Source: Carboxylicivirga sp.
GTDB lineage: Bacteria; Bacteroidota; Bacteroidia; Bacteroidales; Marinilabiliaceae
Length of the DNA stretch: 64,000 bases
Reading direction: 5' to 3'
Assembly (NCBI GenBank): GCA_025210475.1
Contig: JAOARW010000035.1
Coordinates: forward strand, 186,001-250,000
Positions 45,125 to 54,029 of this stretch are shown here, one piece after another (the stretch's first letter is position 1; every line of letters starts with the position of its first letter). The notes under the pieces are model-generated. The model was not told the origin of the DNA, did no database searches, and was given only the letters and a program-made list of their open reading frames with translations. The position numbers and the translations under genes are program-made.

Positions 45125-45443
45125 TTCGTTTAATAATTTATTATTGTTTTAAATTGATTACACTATGGAGGCGATGAGGGATATCAAAAGATGCAAAAAA
45201 GGATGATTTTTTTTGAAAGGTGTTTAATGTAATGACAGTAAAGTGTAACTAAGGCATTGATTAATAATGCCTACGAGCTTTAATTTCGCTTGTGAAAATA
45301 TTACCAAACCATTAATCTGAGCTCAGAAGTTTAAATCGAACTCCAGTTACTAAATAAGAAGTAGAAACTACTTGATTGCACGAAATCAAGGGATTGTATT
45401 ATAAAAACTGTAACTGAAGAGTAAGCTTGGGTGGAAGCAATGG

Positions 45444-46019
45444 TTATTTATAGTTTTTAAGATCCTTGCGATCTAGTAATGGCGTGCAATGCGATTTTAT
45501 TACGCAAGAGATAATGTTTCCCTGGCTATCCAGTTCCACATCGCAACATTCAAAAAATAAGCTATGCAGTTTTTTTCTAGCCCGTTGAATACGTGATTTG
45601 GCTCCCGGAAGGCTGATACCCAGTTTTTCAGCAATGTCTTTTTGCTGCATACCATCAATATCGCCCCATTTTAAAGGTAAGGCATATTCTTCGGGCAGCA
45701 GATCGATCATGGCTGCAATATCTTCAGACAGAATTTGTTGAAACGATTCAGAATTAATGTGGTTAATGGAAATATAATCTTCATCCTGAATCACCTTGTT
45801 TTGCTTTCTGTAATAATCAACAATGGTGTTTCGTGTCACCTGAAATAACCAACTCTTCAGGTTTTTAATATCCCTTTCGCGCAAACAGGTTTCCATTGTT
45901 TTAAGAAATACCTCTTGCAAAACATCGTCAGCTGTTGATTCATCTTTGATTTGTTGCTTGATAAATGCCAGCAAATGACTGCTGTATTTTTGATAGATAT
46001 CATGAATCTCACACTGCAT
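45444..46019 (-). CDS. ECF RNA polymerase sigma factor, SigZ-like
   Basis: 191 residues from the ATG at 46019, chosen because GGTGGAAAG precedes it; an upstream GTG-type extension to 46112 is not conserved in character. Sigma region 2 is IKDESTADDVLQEVFLKTMETC with SWLFQVTRNTIVDYYRK, and region 4 is LPEEYALPLKWGDIDGMQQKDIAEKLGISLPGAKSRIQRARKKL. The C-terminal ECCDVELDSQGNIISC tail with Cys residues is typical of SigZ-like factors, which are often found with thiol or metalloid genes, and the Cys tail might be a redox or metal switch. Confidence 0.88.
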   Translation of the reverse strand: MQCEIHDIYQKYSSHLLAFIKQQIKDESTADDVLQEVFLKTMETCLRERDIKNLKSWLFQVTRNTIVDYYRKQNKVIQDEDYISINHINSESFQQILSEDIAAMIDLLPEEYALPLKWGDIDGMQQKDIAEKLGISLPGAKSRIQRARKKLHSLFFECCDVELDSQGNIISCVIKSHCTPLLDRKDLKNYK

Positions 46020-46118
46020 CTTTCCACCGTTTTGTTTCTGATGCAAAGAAGAGAATTTTTTAAAGTTTTTCAAAAAAATACCTAATGACACTCCAGTGTA
46101 TGCGATTACCAAACAGCA

Positions 46119-46859
46119 TCATAAAACAATCATTTTGGCGGCAGCCAGCAATAGCAGGGCCGCTAATAAGTGCTTAATAATGGAGGGATTAATGTGCTGT
46201 TTTAGCATTGTTGCAGGGATGGCTCCCAACGTACCAGCAGTAGATACCATTATCACTAAATTCCAATCAACATTACCGATATACCAAAAGGTAAGAAATG
46301 CCACAAGGCCAGAAAAGGGAACGCACAAAGCAATGATTGTGGTCACTTTTTTAGCATCACATCCCATTATCAATAGTGAAGGAGCTATGATACTTCCCCC
46401 GCCAACTCCCAGTATTCCGGATATTAATCCGGATGCAGAACCAATTACTGCAAGCTTTGCTAATGTAGGTTTACGATTGTGTTTAGCGGTTTTAGGCCGG
46501 ATAAAAAGCACTGTTGTTGCTGAAGCCAATAATAATATAATAAATAAGCTGTGAGTGGTATCCTTATCGATTAAAGGGGAGAAATAGGCTCCCAGTGCTG
46601 CAAAGCACACTGAAAATATAATTATGGGCATCCCCATGCGGAAATCCAAGGCACCGTATTTTACATTAGTCAGACTTGCACCCGTTAAACTGAGTACGTT
46701 GTAAGATAAACCTGCAGGAATGGCAAGCTCCATGGGGATGCCCAGGTAATGCATCAGGGGAATCATAAGCGTGGCTCCACCACTGCCTCCCAGTGCAAAA
46801 ACAAAGGCAATTAATGTTGCTACTGTTAAAAGCAAGGGAGTCGTTAAATACTGCTCCAT
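46119..46859 (-). CDS. TauE/SafE family permease
   Basis: 246-residue inner-membrane protein, about eight helices. Family landmarks: GGSGGATLMIPLMHYLG at the start, GLSYNVLSLTGAS, and the second repeat GLISGILGVGGGSIIAPSLLIM. Members export sulfite, sulfonates or other organosulfur anions. With a rhodanese just upstream it suggests sulfur-compound handling. Confidence 0.9.
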   Translation of the reverse strand: MEQYLTTPLLLTVATLIAFVFALGGSGGATLMIPLMHYLGIPMELAIPAGLSYNVLSLTGASLTNVKYGALDFRMGMPIIIFSVCFAALGAYFSPLIDKDTTHSLFIILLLASATTVLFIRPKTAKHNRKPTLAKLAVIGSASGLISGILGVGGGSIIAPSLLIMGCDAKKVTTIIALCVPFSGLVAFLTFWYIGNVDWNLVIMVSTAGTLGAIPATMLKQHINPSIIKHLLAALLLLAAAKMIVL

Positions 46860-46952
46860 TTATCCTTTTTGAAAGTTGTAATGAGATGCATTTTAAGTCA
46901 TGTAATTATTCATTTCTTGCTATGTTTTATAAATGCCGGGTTAAGTCCCTAA

Positions 46953-47291
46953 CTATTTTTCAACAGGGTAGCCGGCACCGTTCCATCGCAAAAATCCTTC
47001 TGACATTATCAGTAAAGAAGAAAATCCTAAATCCAGCATTTTACGTGTTAACATATCTGCCCTAATATGAGTCGTACAGTAGATCAGATACTTCATTTGG
47101 CGATCCAAGGCCATTAGGAGCTCATCAACAAAATCACAGAAAGCATCAATATTAATGGCATTTGGTAGATGACCGGAGTTATACAGACTATTGCTTCTTG
47201 CATCTATTATCAATAAATCATCTTCCTTCTTAATCAATGAATAAGCATCTTGTAAACTAATCGTGTTTACATGGTTGTTTTCAATCCCCAT
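46953..47291 (-). CDS. Single-domain rhodanese
   Basis: 112 residues, cytoplasmic. Rhodanese motifs: DDLLIIDARSNSLYNSGHLPNAINID (about 24-49) and active-site loop YCTTHIRAD with catalytic Cys about 71; the C-terminal GFLRWNGAGYPV is typical. Sulfurtransferase moving sulfane sulfur to a thiol acceptor. It is the promoter-proximal gene of the TauE and SigZ run. The loop C-T-T-H-I-R keeps the Cys and Arg of the C-x-x-G-x-R pattern but has His for Gly. Confidence 0.88.
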   Translation of the reverse strand: MGIENNHVNTISLQDAYSLIKKEDDLLIIDARSNSLYNSGHLPNAINIDAFCDFVDELLMALDRQMKYLIYCTTHIRADMLTRKMLDLGFSSLLIMSEGFLRWNGAGYPVEK

Positions 47292-47440
47292 CTTTTGTAA
47301 TAATTTAGAAATACACTATTACAATAAAGACGAACAAAGTAGTGGCAGGATGCAAGGGGTTGAGTGAAAGATATTAAAAAAGTGTGTATGGAGAGTGGAT
47401 TAAGAACTTGAAGATGTTCTAGAATTGACACTTAAAGCAA

Positions 47441-47474
47441 AAAAGCGCTTAAAACAGTTGTTTTAAGCGCTTTT
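47441..47474 (-). terminator. 15-bp perfect hairpin, terminator of a former tRNA gene
   Basis: Perfect inverted repeat, arms 47441-47455 and 47460-47474, loop of four bases, A/T-rich ends so it could work in both directions. It directly adjoins a tRNA 3'-end fragment on the minus strand, the usual place of a tRNA terminator. It also separates the rhodanese side from the insertion-sequence region. Confidence 0.8.
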
Positions 47475-47477
47475 GCG

Positions 47478-47497
47478 TGGTACCCGAGGCGGGACTT
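47478..47497 (-). other. tRNA 3'-end fragment, probable att site of an integrated element
   Basis: Read on the minus strand, 20 bases match the 3' end of a bacterial tRNA: half of the T loop (AAGT), the 3' T-stem strand CCCGC, a 3' acceptor strand CTCGGGT, A and CCA. The acceptor sequence fits a tRNA-Leu whose 5' strand would be GCCCGAG. The rest of the tRNA is missing; foreign-looking sequence starts right after (47498 on), including two copies of TTGGTCAC (47551-47558, 47562-47569). Integrative elements leave such a partial copy at one end and the full tRNA at the other. No gene was found in 47498-47699. Confidence 0.6.
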
Positions 47498-47699
47498 TAT
47501 GTGTCAACGCAACGCTTATATTTTCAGTGTGTTATAGCTATGAAAAGATATTGGTCACCCTTTGGTCACTTTTGATATAATTGACTTCAAACAAAGGTAT
47601 AAAATATTGCTGTCATTTTGAAATTTAGTTCTCTCAAAGAGGTTTCGAAGATGAGTTTTGTCGGTCAATGATATACTCATTATTTGTATAACCTCATAT

Positions 47700-48925
47700 G
47701 TACTTCTGCTAAGTACATGACAAAACTTTAAAACATTCGTTTAATTCATTGTTATTAATTGGATTACTTAAATCATGAGCAATTCTAATTAACCCATATT
47801 TAAAGAAACTATAGGTTCTTCTACCATGCTTTTTTACCTTGATGAGCTTAATGTTCACATGTTTGTCAATGCTTGCTAAATATGCCCAAACAATAGCAAT
47901 GGCTACAGCAGCTAGTAGTTAGCAATGCGTTCCAGATCAGTCAATTGAGTATCTTCAATGTTGAATCCACTCGATTTCATAGCCCTAAACATGGTCTCGA
48001 TCTGCCATCGTTCTTTGTAATTGATTAACGCCTGGTCGTGTTCATTAAACGATGCAATAATCGTAAACTCCACTTTTCCAGTAGTCTTGTTGAACGATTT
48101 TGCTCCCGACAGATAAACCAGTTTTTTGCCAAGGTAATACAGCTTACCGCAATGTTTGTACGATCCTGTTTTGATATTATTGAATAGCCAAAATGCTTTA
48201 ATTGGAGGTTCACCATGGCGATGTACCATCATATTATTACGAATGCGAATATAAAATGGAATCTTCTGTCGAATAAGGTCTTCAAACCATTCTTCGCCGA
48301 TAAATTCCCTATCGGCCATAAACGCTTTAATACTTTGGGAACCAAAGAACTGAATATAGGTATCTAGAATATCTTTTCGCTCTTTGGCATTGGAATTTCC
48401 TCGCTTGGGAAGAAGTTTCCATATTAATGGGATAGCAACGCCTTTATAGCACACACTTAACATGAGTATGTTAATGTCAGTTTTGCCAAACATCCAGTTG
48501 GTTCTGTCCATACTGAGCATATAAGGAGGTTCATCAGGCAATAAACTATAAATTAAACGTGTAAAGATCAGTGGATCAAAAGAAAATTCAGCAAAGCACC
48601 GTTGCACTCGCCGAAGGCTTGATTTATGCTCAACATTAGGGTTAAATCCCTTTGCAGTTTTACATATGAAACGGTTTGGAATTTTATCATGTTATTGATA
48701 ATAATGACAAGGCATTTAATCCTTGCTTTATGCCAACTGGTCGTTGTCTTGAACAACTCAAATAATTGAGTATTTTTACTGTCTACCTTGGTATTCGTAT
48801 GCATTACAAAATGATGTCGGAATCTTTTGTAAGGTGCTGAATGTCAATGTTTTAAACAGAAGGAAACTGTACTTATTGTGTTGAATTTCAACTATTTATA
48901 GTTTTGTCATGTACTGAAGTACTTC
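47700..48925 (-). mobile_element. IS4-family insertion sequence, degraded
   Basis: About 1.2 kb bounded by inverted repeats: AGTACATGACAAAACT at 47712-47727 and its complement at 48900-48915, with GTACTTC close outside each one. It contains one broken transposase gene in minus orientation. Exact ends and target duplication are not determined. Confidence 0.75.
47709..48804 (-). pseudogene. IS4-family transposase, two frameshifts
   Basis: The DDE core is readable: LSMDRTNWMFG (first Asp), IKAFMADREFIGEEW (second Asp) and YKERWQIETMFRAMKSSGFN (the Y-R-E signature of IS4). The N-terminal part (from 48804) runs into a frameshift near 48655; the frame then resumes with KTAKGFNPNVEHKSSLRR. A second frameshift near 47920 cuts the C-terminal part, after which the frame AVAIAIVWAYLAS...KKHGRRTYSFFKYG is readable to the stop at 47709. 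Not functional as it stands. Confidence 0.85.
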
Positions 48926-49180
48926 GGACAAGTTGCATGTCTGTTTTGACAACAGCTACCAAGCAATAGGTAAATATAACATCGTAAATCTGAATCCGAA
49001 TAGCATTTTCAGTCGTTCCTCAGAATTTCTTTATTTTCAAATGTTGCTAAAGTCATTTAAAGAACAGCTCGACTTGCCATCGGATCTTATAAAGTTCAGC
49101 AACTTGAAGGGCAGAAATGTGCTCTGCATTTGTTGTAAAATACAAACTCACGCTTTTATTCTTCATCCCAATATCTGACT
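48926..49180 (-). pseudogene. C-terminal fragment of a second IS4-type transposase
   Basis: On the minus strand one frame reads FTTNAEHISALQVAELYKIRWQVELFFK, then stop, L, stop, QHLKIKKF, stop, GTTENAIRIQIYDVIFTYCLVAVV. This is the Y-R-E region and tail of an IS4 (IS4Sa/ISPg-like) transposase; three codons (two of them expected to be Trp, one Lys) are now stops. Different subgroup from the neighbouring IS4 copy. A plus-strand frame here is only its shadow. Confidence 0.8.
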
Positions 49181-49614
49181 ATTTGGAAATAAACATTGAA
49201 TACACCTGAATCAAGTCATGCCTAAAGCAATATGAAACAGAAGATTTACTAATTGCACCATGTAAGCTTAATTGAAGAGGATTAAAGCAATAGATAGATT
49301 ATCAATTCAATCGTGTTCAACAAAATACTTACAGATGTATCTCAATTGTTCTAAAAATAAGAAAGACTTAAGAGGTCAAATAAATTTCCTAATGACTTCA
49401 TATCTATGTTTTTAGGCAATATAACTATAAAGGAGCGATTCGAAAGGATAGATCAAGATTAACAAGAATTGCAACCTTTGCAAGATTAAAGTATAATTAA
49501 ATCTTTATTAACAGTCATTTAAGTTGGTTTTCTCATTAGGTTTCATTAATTTAAGTGTTCTAATAAAATAGAGATACGTCTGAGTTTTGTATTGCATCAT
49601 GTTGAGCGTAGAAC
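49181..49614. other. AT-rich stretch without recognised feature
   Basis: About 430 bases between two transposase remnants, with stops in all frames at short intervals. I see no hairpin or repeat of note. Confidence 0.5.
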
Positions 49615-50650
49615 GCGAAAAAACACATTTTACGCCAGATTAACCAGATCATTGACTGGTGTCTCGTTGAGAAAGAAGTTAACAAAGTATATAAGCGCGG
49701 ACGTAGCGTAGATGGATGCCATCCTACTCCGGCTTATTGTTTTTCAGGATGTTACTTTTACAAATATGGTATCGTTTAAGTGATCCCGACGTTGAAGATA
49801 TAGTCAATGATAACCTGTCTGCATTGTGATTCTGCGGTTTACAATTTGAGGACGATGTTTCTGACCATAGTGTTCGGTCTCGTTTTAGGAGTGAACCAAC
49901 TGCAAAAAAGGCTTTTGATCGTCTATTGAGAAAAATGAACAAGCAATTAGAGGCATGTGGCATTATGGTCAAAGAGGGCACTGCCCTGGTGGATGCCTCT
50001 ATAACCAATACTCCCAGGCGTCCTAAAGGGAAAACAAAATTTGAAATTGCTGAAGACCACAAAGAGGATTTGCAGAGTGAAAAGTCCAAACAAGGAGAAG
50101 GCAAACAAATCAAACTGGCTAAGCAAAAGGAGCCTGGTGTAGGTGAACAAGGCAGATGGTTGAAGAAAGGAGGAAAGCTTCATTATGGATTAAAAAAACA
50201 TATTGCTACCGATCAGGAAGGATTAGTGACAGCAGTACATAGCACTACAGCAAACGAGCATGATAGTAAGGGTTTAAAACCACTCTTAAAAAAGACACCA
50301 CCTCCGAAAGTGAAAAATGGCACCTATGCATACAAAGGCTATAAGGTTCCAGATAATGATAAGCTATTGGAAGAACTAAACATCAAAAACCGCTTATAAC
50401 ACAAGGCTTATCGAAATAGAACTCTGACTGAATGGAAATACAATTCAATCAAGTGATTAACAAAGATCGTTATAAAGTAGAACGCACCTTCTAAGGCATG
50501 AAAGGGTGGTTCGGGGTAGAAATTGCAAAATATGTTGGGCTGGATAAAACACATATCCAACATGTGCTTGAGGCAATAGCTTATAATTTATATAGGTCTC
50601 CTGTGGTTGTTATGTTCAATAGTGAAAAAATAAGAAAGAGTGGTGTGTAA
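49615..50650 (+). pseudogene. IS5-family transposase, multiply broken
   Basis: The reading starts with ILRQINQIIDWCLVEKEVNKVYKRGRSVDG, shifts frame near 49714 to MPSYSGLLFFRMLLLQIWYRLSDPDVED, meets an internal TGA at 49827-49829, continues FEDDVSDHSVRSRFRS to the DDE core (TALVDASITNTPRRPKGK; first Asp) and LHYGLKKHIATD, then has a stop at 50397-50399 and a frameshift before DRYKVERTF and GMKGWFGVEIAKYVG (the Glu region). At least two frameshifts and several nonsense codons. Old insertion. Confidence 0.85.
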
Positions 50651-50906
50651 AATCCAGTTAATCAAGAAGTAAATAGGTTGGTGATGAGAAAGTGATTAAA
50701 TTATAGTTAAATAAAAAGGAGGAAATCATTCTTAAACACTGAAAGATTTCATTTCAACTATTTTTGCAATGCTCGCGAATTAATTTAAACACAACATAGA
50801 ATTAAACTTCAACCAAATTGTGTTTTAAGTACATAAATAAAAATAATCGACACTTTCTATGATGTTACCCCAAAGTCAATATGTAGCTTATGGCCAAAAC
50901 TTTGTA

Positions 50907-51873
50907 TTATTTTATTTCATCAATAGTATTATCCAATTGTTGCTGTTTTTCTATTGATTCATAGGGGATCCACTCGTATTTCATTTTTCTCCACAATATT
51001 TCTATAGGATTCAAATGTGGACTATATTTTGGCAGGAAAAAGATGTAAAGATCAAGTTCATTCCATTCTTCTACTTTTTTCAAAAATACTTTACTTTTAT
51101 GTATCGGTGCATTATCCAACACGATCACACAGGGATGTCGATGTTGCTTCCAAAAATCTTCTATAAAAGTAATTACTGCCTCTGTGTTCAGATTTTCTTT
51201 GGAGGTATAGGCGTATAGACGCTCTTGCAGGTCCATCAGCCCAAAAACTTTTGTAGATGGAGTTTTCGATGGGGTGATTTGGATGTATTCTCCTTTTGGC
51301 TGCCAACCATAAGGAACGTAACCTTCCATATTGAAACTACTCTCATCACCAAAAAATAAATCAACATGCCCTTTCTGGCTAAGCTGAAATAGTTGCAACA
51401 GCTTATTCAACTTTTCCTCATACTCTAAGTTATCCTGTTTCTTCTTCAGAGTCTTGCGAAAACGTTTCCATGTATAGTCTAAACATTTTAGGGCGGACTT
51501 GAGTATATTTTTCGTCACTACCTTGTCGAGCGCCTCGCTTAATGCTTCACTAGCTTTTTTCAAGCTTCTACTATAGGATTGAATCTTTTTTTATATGATT
51601 AACCGTCTCTTTGTTCTTCAAATCTAGAGTTGGCTTCTTACCTCGACCTGGTAAAATGATTAAACCAAGGTAGCCTTTGGACTTCCACTTGTTCATCCAA
51701 TCATAGATGGTGCGTGTCCGGACGGAAAAGCAACGAGCAATTTCTTTTACTTTAAATCCTTGATCACTCATAAGTATAGCTTTACATCGATTTCGAACAT
51801 GTGCTTTGGGATGATTCTTGTTGGCTTCTTCCAACATAGTTCGATCTATAGTAGATAGGTCTATTTTTCGCAT
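50907..51873 (-). pseudogene. IS630-family transposase in two frames
   Basis: The first frame (51571-51873, 100 codons) has the helix-turn-helix part: KAHVRNRCKAILMSDQGFKVKEIARCFSVRTRTIYDWMNKW and LPGRGKKPTL. The second (50907-51563) has the DDE core: VDLFFGDESSF (Asp), CVIVLDNAPIHKS (Asp) and SPHLNPIEILWRKMKYEW (Glu), all intact. The junction near 51575 follows a run of seven A on the coding strand; the second frame is +1 relative to the first. Either a programmed frameshift or a one-base indel; otherwise the element looks the youngest of the transposases here. Confidence 0.85.
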
Positions 51874-52091
51874 TGTGAAAGATGCATATTTTTTACCAAA
51901 AACTGTCGTTTATATTCACTCTCCTACTTATAGTATTAATTGTAGTAGAATAGCTTTTGTCATAAGACAAAAATTCCTAAGAGCTTATTTTCTCTTAAAT
52001 GCAAATTTCCTGTGCTATTTTGTATGAATAAGTTAATATTTATATTTGCACAGGAATTGAATTAAAGTACCGGTAATTTAAAATAGTATTC

Positions 52092-52676
52092 TTGGATAAA
52101 AAGAGTGAAAAACAAATAATAGAGAAGCTATCAAGAGGAGATAAGATCGCTTTTGGAATGTTGTTTAGTACTTATCACGAAAGACTTTATCTGTTTGCTA
52201 TTCATTATCTAAATAATAAAGAGACGGCTGAAGATATTATTCAGGATGTTTTTGGATATGTTTGGGAAAAACATCCTGAATTGATTAATGTAAACAATTT
52301 ATCTTCTTGGTTATATACAATTACTAAAAATCATTGTCTTAAGAAGATTAAACATTTCAAAATGATTCAAAGACATTCGGACGAATTGAAAAAAAGGCAG
52401 ATGGATATTGTGAGAGGTGCTCTGGAAAATTTAGATGCCAGTCCGATAATATTTGAAGAGATTAAAAAAATTATGGATGCAACCCTTGAGTCTCTGCCTC
52501 CACAAGTTAGGCGTATTTTTGAAATGAGTAGATTCGAAAATAAAAAGAATCGTGAAATATCAGACCAATTGGGTATATCTATTAAAACCGTTGAAGCAAA
52601 CATGAGTAAAGCTTTAAAGGTGCTAAGGAGGCGATTAAATCCATATTTACCTTTTCTATTATATTTACTCTATTAA
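52092..52676 (+). CDS. ECF RNA polymerase sigma factor (Bacteroidota expansion type)
   Basis: 194 residues from a TTG at 52092; no ATG is available upstream in frame before a stop. Region 2: GDKIAFGMLFSTYHERLYLFAIHYLNNKETAEDIIQDVFGYVWEK; region 4: LPPQVRRIFEMSRFENKKNREISDQLGISIKTVEANMSKALKVLRRRL. In Bacteroidota these factors normally precede a FecR anti-sigma gene and a SusC/SusD-type receptor pair. Here no FecR follows; 1.35 kb of apparently decayed DNA separates it from the hydrolase/receptor cluster on the same strand. Confidence 0.88.
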   Translation: MDKKSEKQIIEKLSRGDKIAFGMLFSTYHERLYLFAIHYLNNKETAEDIIQDVFGYVWEKHPELINVNNLSSWLYTITKNHCLKKIKHFKMIQRHSDELKKRQMDIVRGALENLDASPIIFEEIKKIMDATLESLPPQVRRIFEMSRFENKKNREISDQLGISIKTVEANMSKALKVLRRRLNPYLPFLLYLLY

Positions 52677-54029
52677 CAGTTAAAAGTTGTTTTTTTGAAT
52701 AAGATTTATTCCTAATGATAGAGAAACACTCATAAGTGACATGTGATTTATATAATCATAATCATCTTGAATGTGTTTTCGAATATTGATAAATCGCTAA
52801 AGTATTCCTGAACTTCATGCCTCTCTTCCTCTCTTTTCTATTGAAGATAGTTTAGACTTTCATTTGAAATGACTTTGGTCATGCCAAAAGTAAAAATGTG
52901 TCTGGATCGTATATATAGATCTCAATGCGAGGTTGAAATTATGTTTCTTAAAAACTATTCTTGTCGATCTGACGAGCGCATTCAGGAACATCAAAGTTTT
53001 CAATTACCAGCTATATTATTGTTAGGTGCAGATGGGCAATTGCATAAATGGTAGATTGTTAGTAAGATGTGATGTAAGTTGGCAGTTAAGCTTTATGTGG
53101 ACAAGGAACAAAAGATCCTTGCATTAGTTACCTTATAATATGAACGAATAGTAATAAGTGTTTTCTAACCGATCAAAAACTTTTATGGAATCTGTCAATT
53201 GGAGGTATAAACAATGAAAATTACTTTGCAAATATATTAAGCAACAAATATCTCGTAATAGTTATAATAAATATAAACAGAGCTATTTGAAATAAAACGG
53301 TAAGCGGAGGAGACCTAAAAAAGAAAGGGGCATCACCAGAGGCTTACTAAGGTAACTCGGAAAGCTTTTAGAATAGCTTACAATCTGCAAATTGTAGTTT
53401 AATTCCCAATTGCTGGAATCGTGGATGATGAAACTTTCTGGATATTCCTTGATTTCCATTCAGCAATACCCTCGAGACTGGGCTGCTAATGCTAAAAGAA
53501 CTAACGCAGATTACTTAAAATCATACTAAAGCGCACATTTATCCCCGAGAGAGGAGTATCCCATCACAATCAAAATATCATTTTAATAATAGCAAATTAG
53601 GATTAAGAATGATAAGTGAGCTAATTTATATGGGATTAACTCCTAGTGTTATTTAGTTTTTACTTACTCTGAAATTGCGATAGAAGTCTGAAGTTTAAAG
53701 ATCTCTGTACTACAGATCAAGCTAAATTTTCGCATTCACAGCTATCTGTTTGTAATTTCCCCGTTAATATCTAGAACTTATGTTCATGATGTTGTATGCA
53801 GCCGATTTAATATTAGTGTTTTGTTTATTGCTCAATAGTAAAATAATTCATAGCAATAATTGAAAGATAGTGTTTTATAGATGCTACAACAATTATAACC
53901 CTTTACCCCTAAACGGAAATAAATACTTTTTTTCATAGGGTAAATCGCATTTTGAAGTACTTAATATATGGAGGTGATTAAATCACTTGCAAAGATGTAT
54001 GAACAAACTATGGCTTATTGAACAAGTAT
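52677..54029. other. 1.35-kb decayed region
   Basis: No intact gene. A 61-codon frame at 52869-53054 has no recognisable motif. Around 53440-53590 a plus-strand frame reads like coding sequence (RDWAANAKRTNADYLKSY, stop, then LSPREEYPITIK), so a protein gene may have rotted here; I cannot name it. An inverted repeat TTTACCC/GGGTAAA (53902-53908, 53938-53944) lies about 90 bases before the next gene and might belong to its control region. Confidence 0.5.

Noticed and set aside
44968-45177. 69-codon plus-strand frame upstream of the permease
   Set aside because: No motif, no ribosome binding site, and it overlaps the region where the minus-strand permease promoter should be.
47478-47550. A complete tRNA gene
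   Set aside because: Only the last 20 bases of a tRNA are present; there is no anticodon arm, D arm or 5' acceptor strand next to it.
48933-49178. 81-codon plus-strand frame
   Set aside because: The opposite strand gives a clear IS4 transposase tail, so this frame is its shadow.
52869-53054. 61-codon frame in the decayed region
   Set aside because: No recognisable family and surrounded by stop-rich sequence; probably chance or a fragment.
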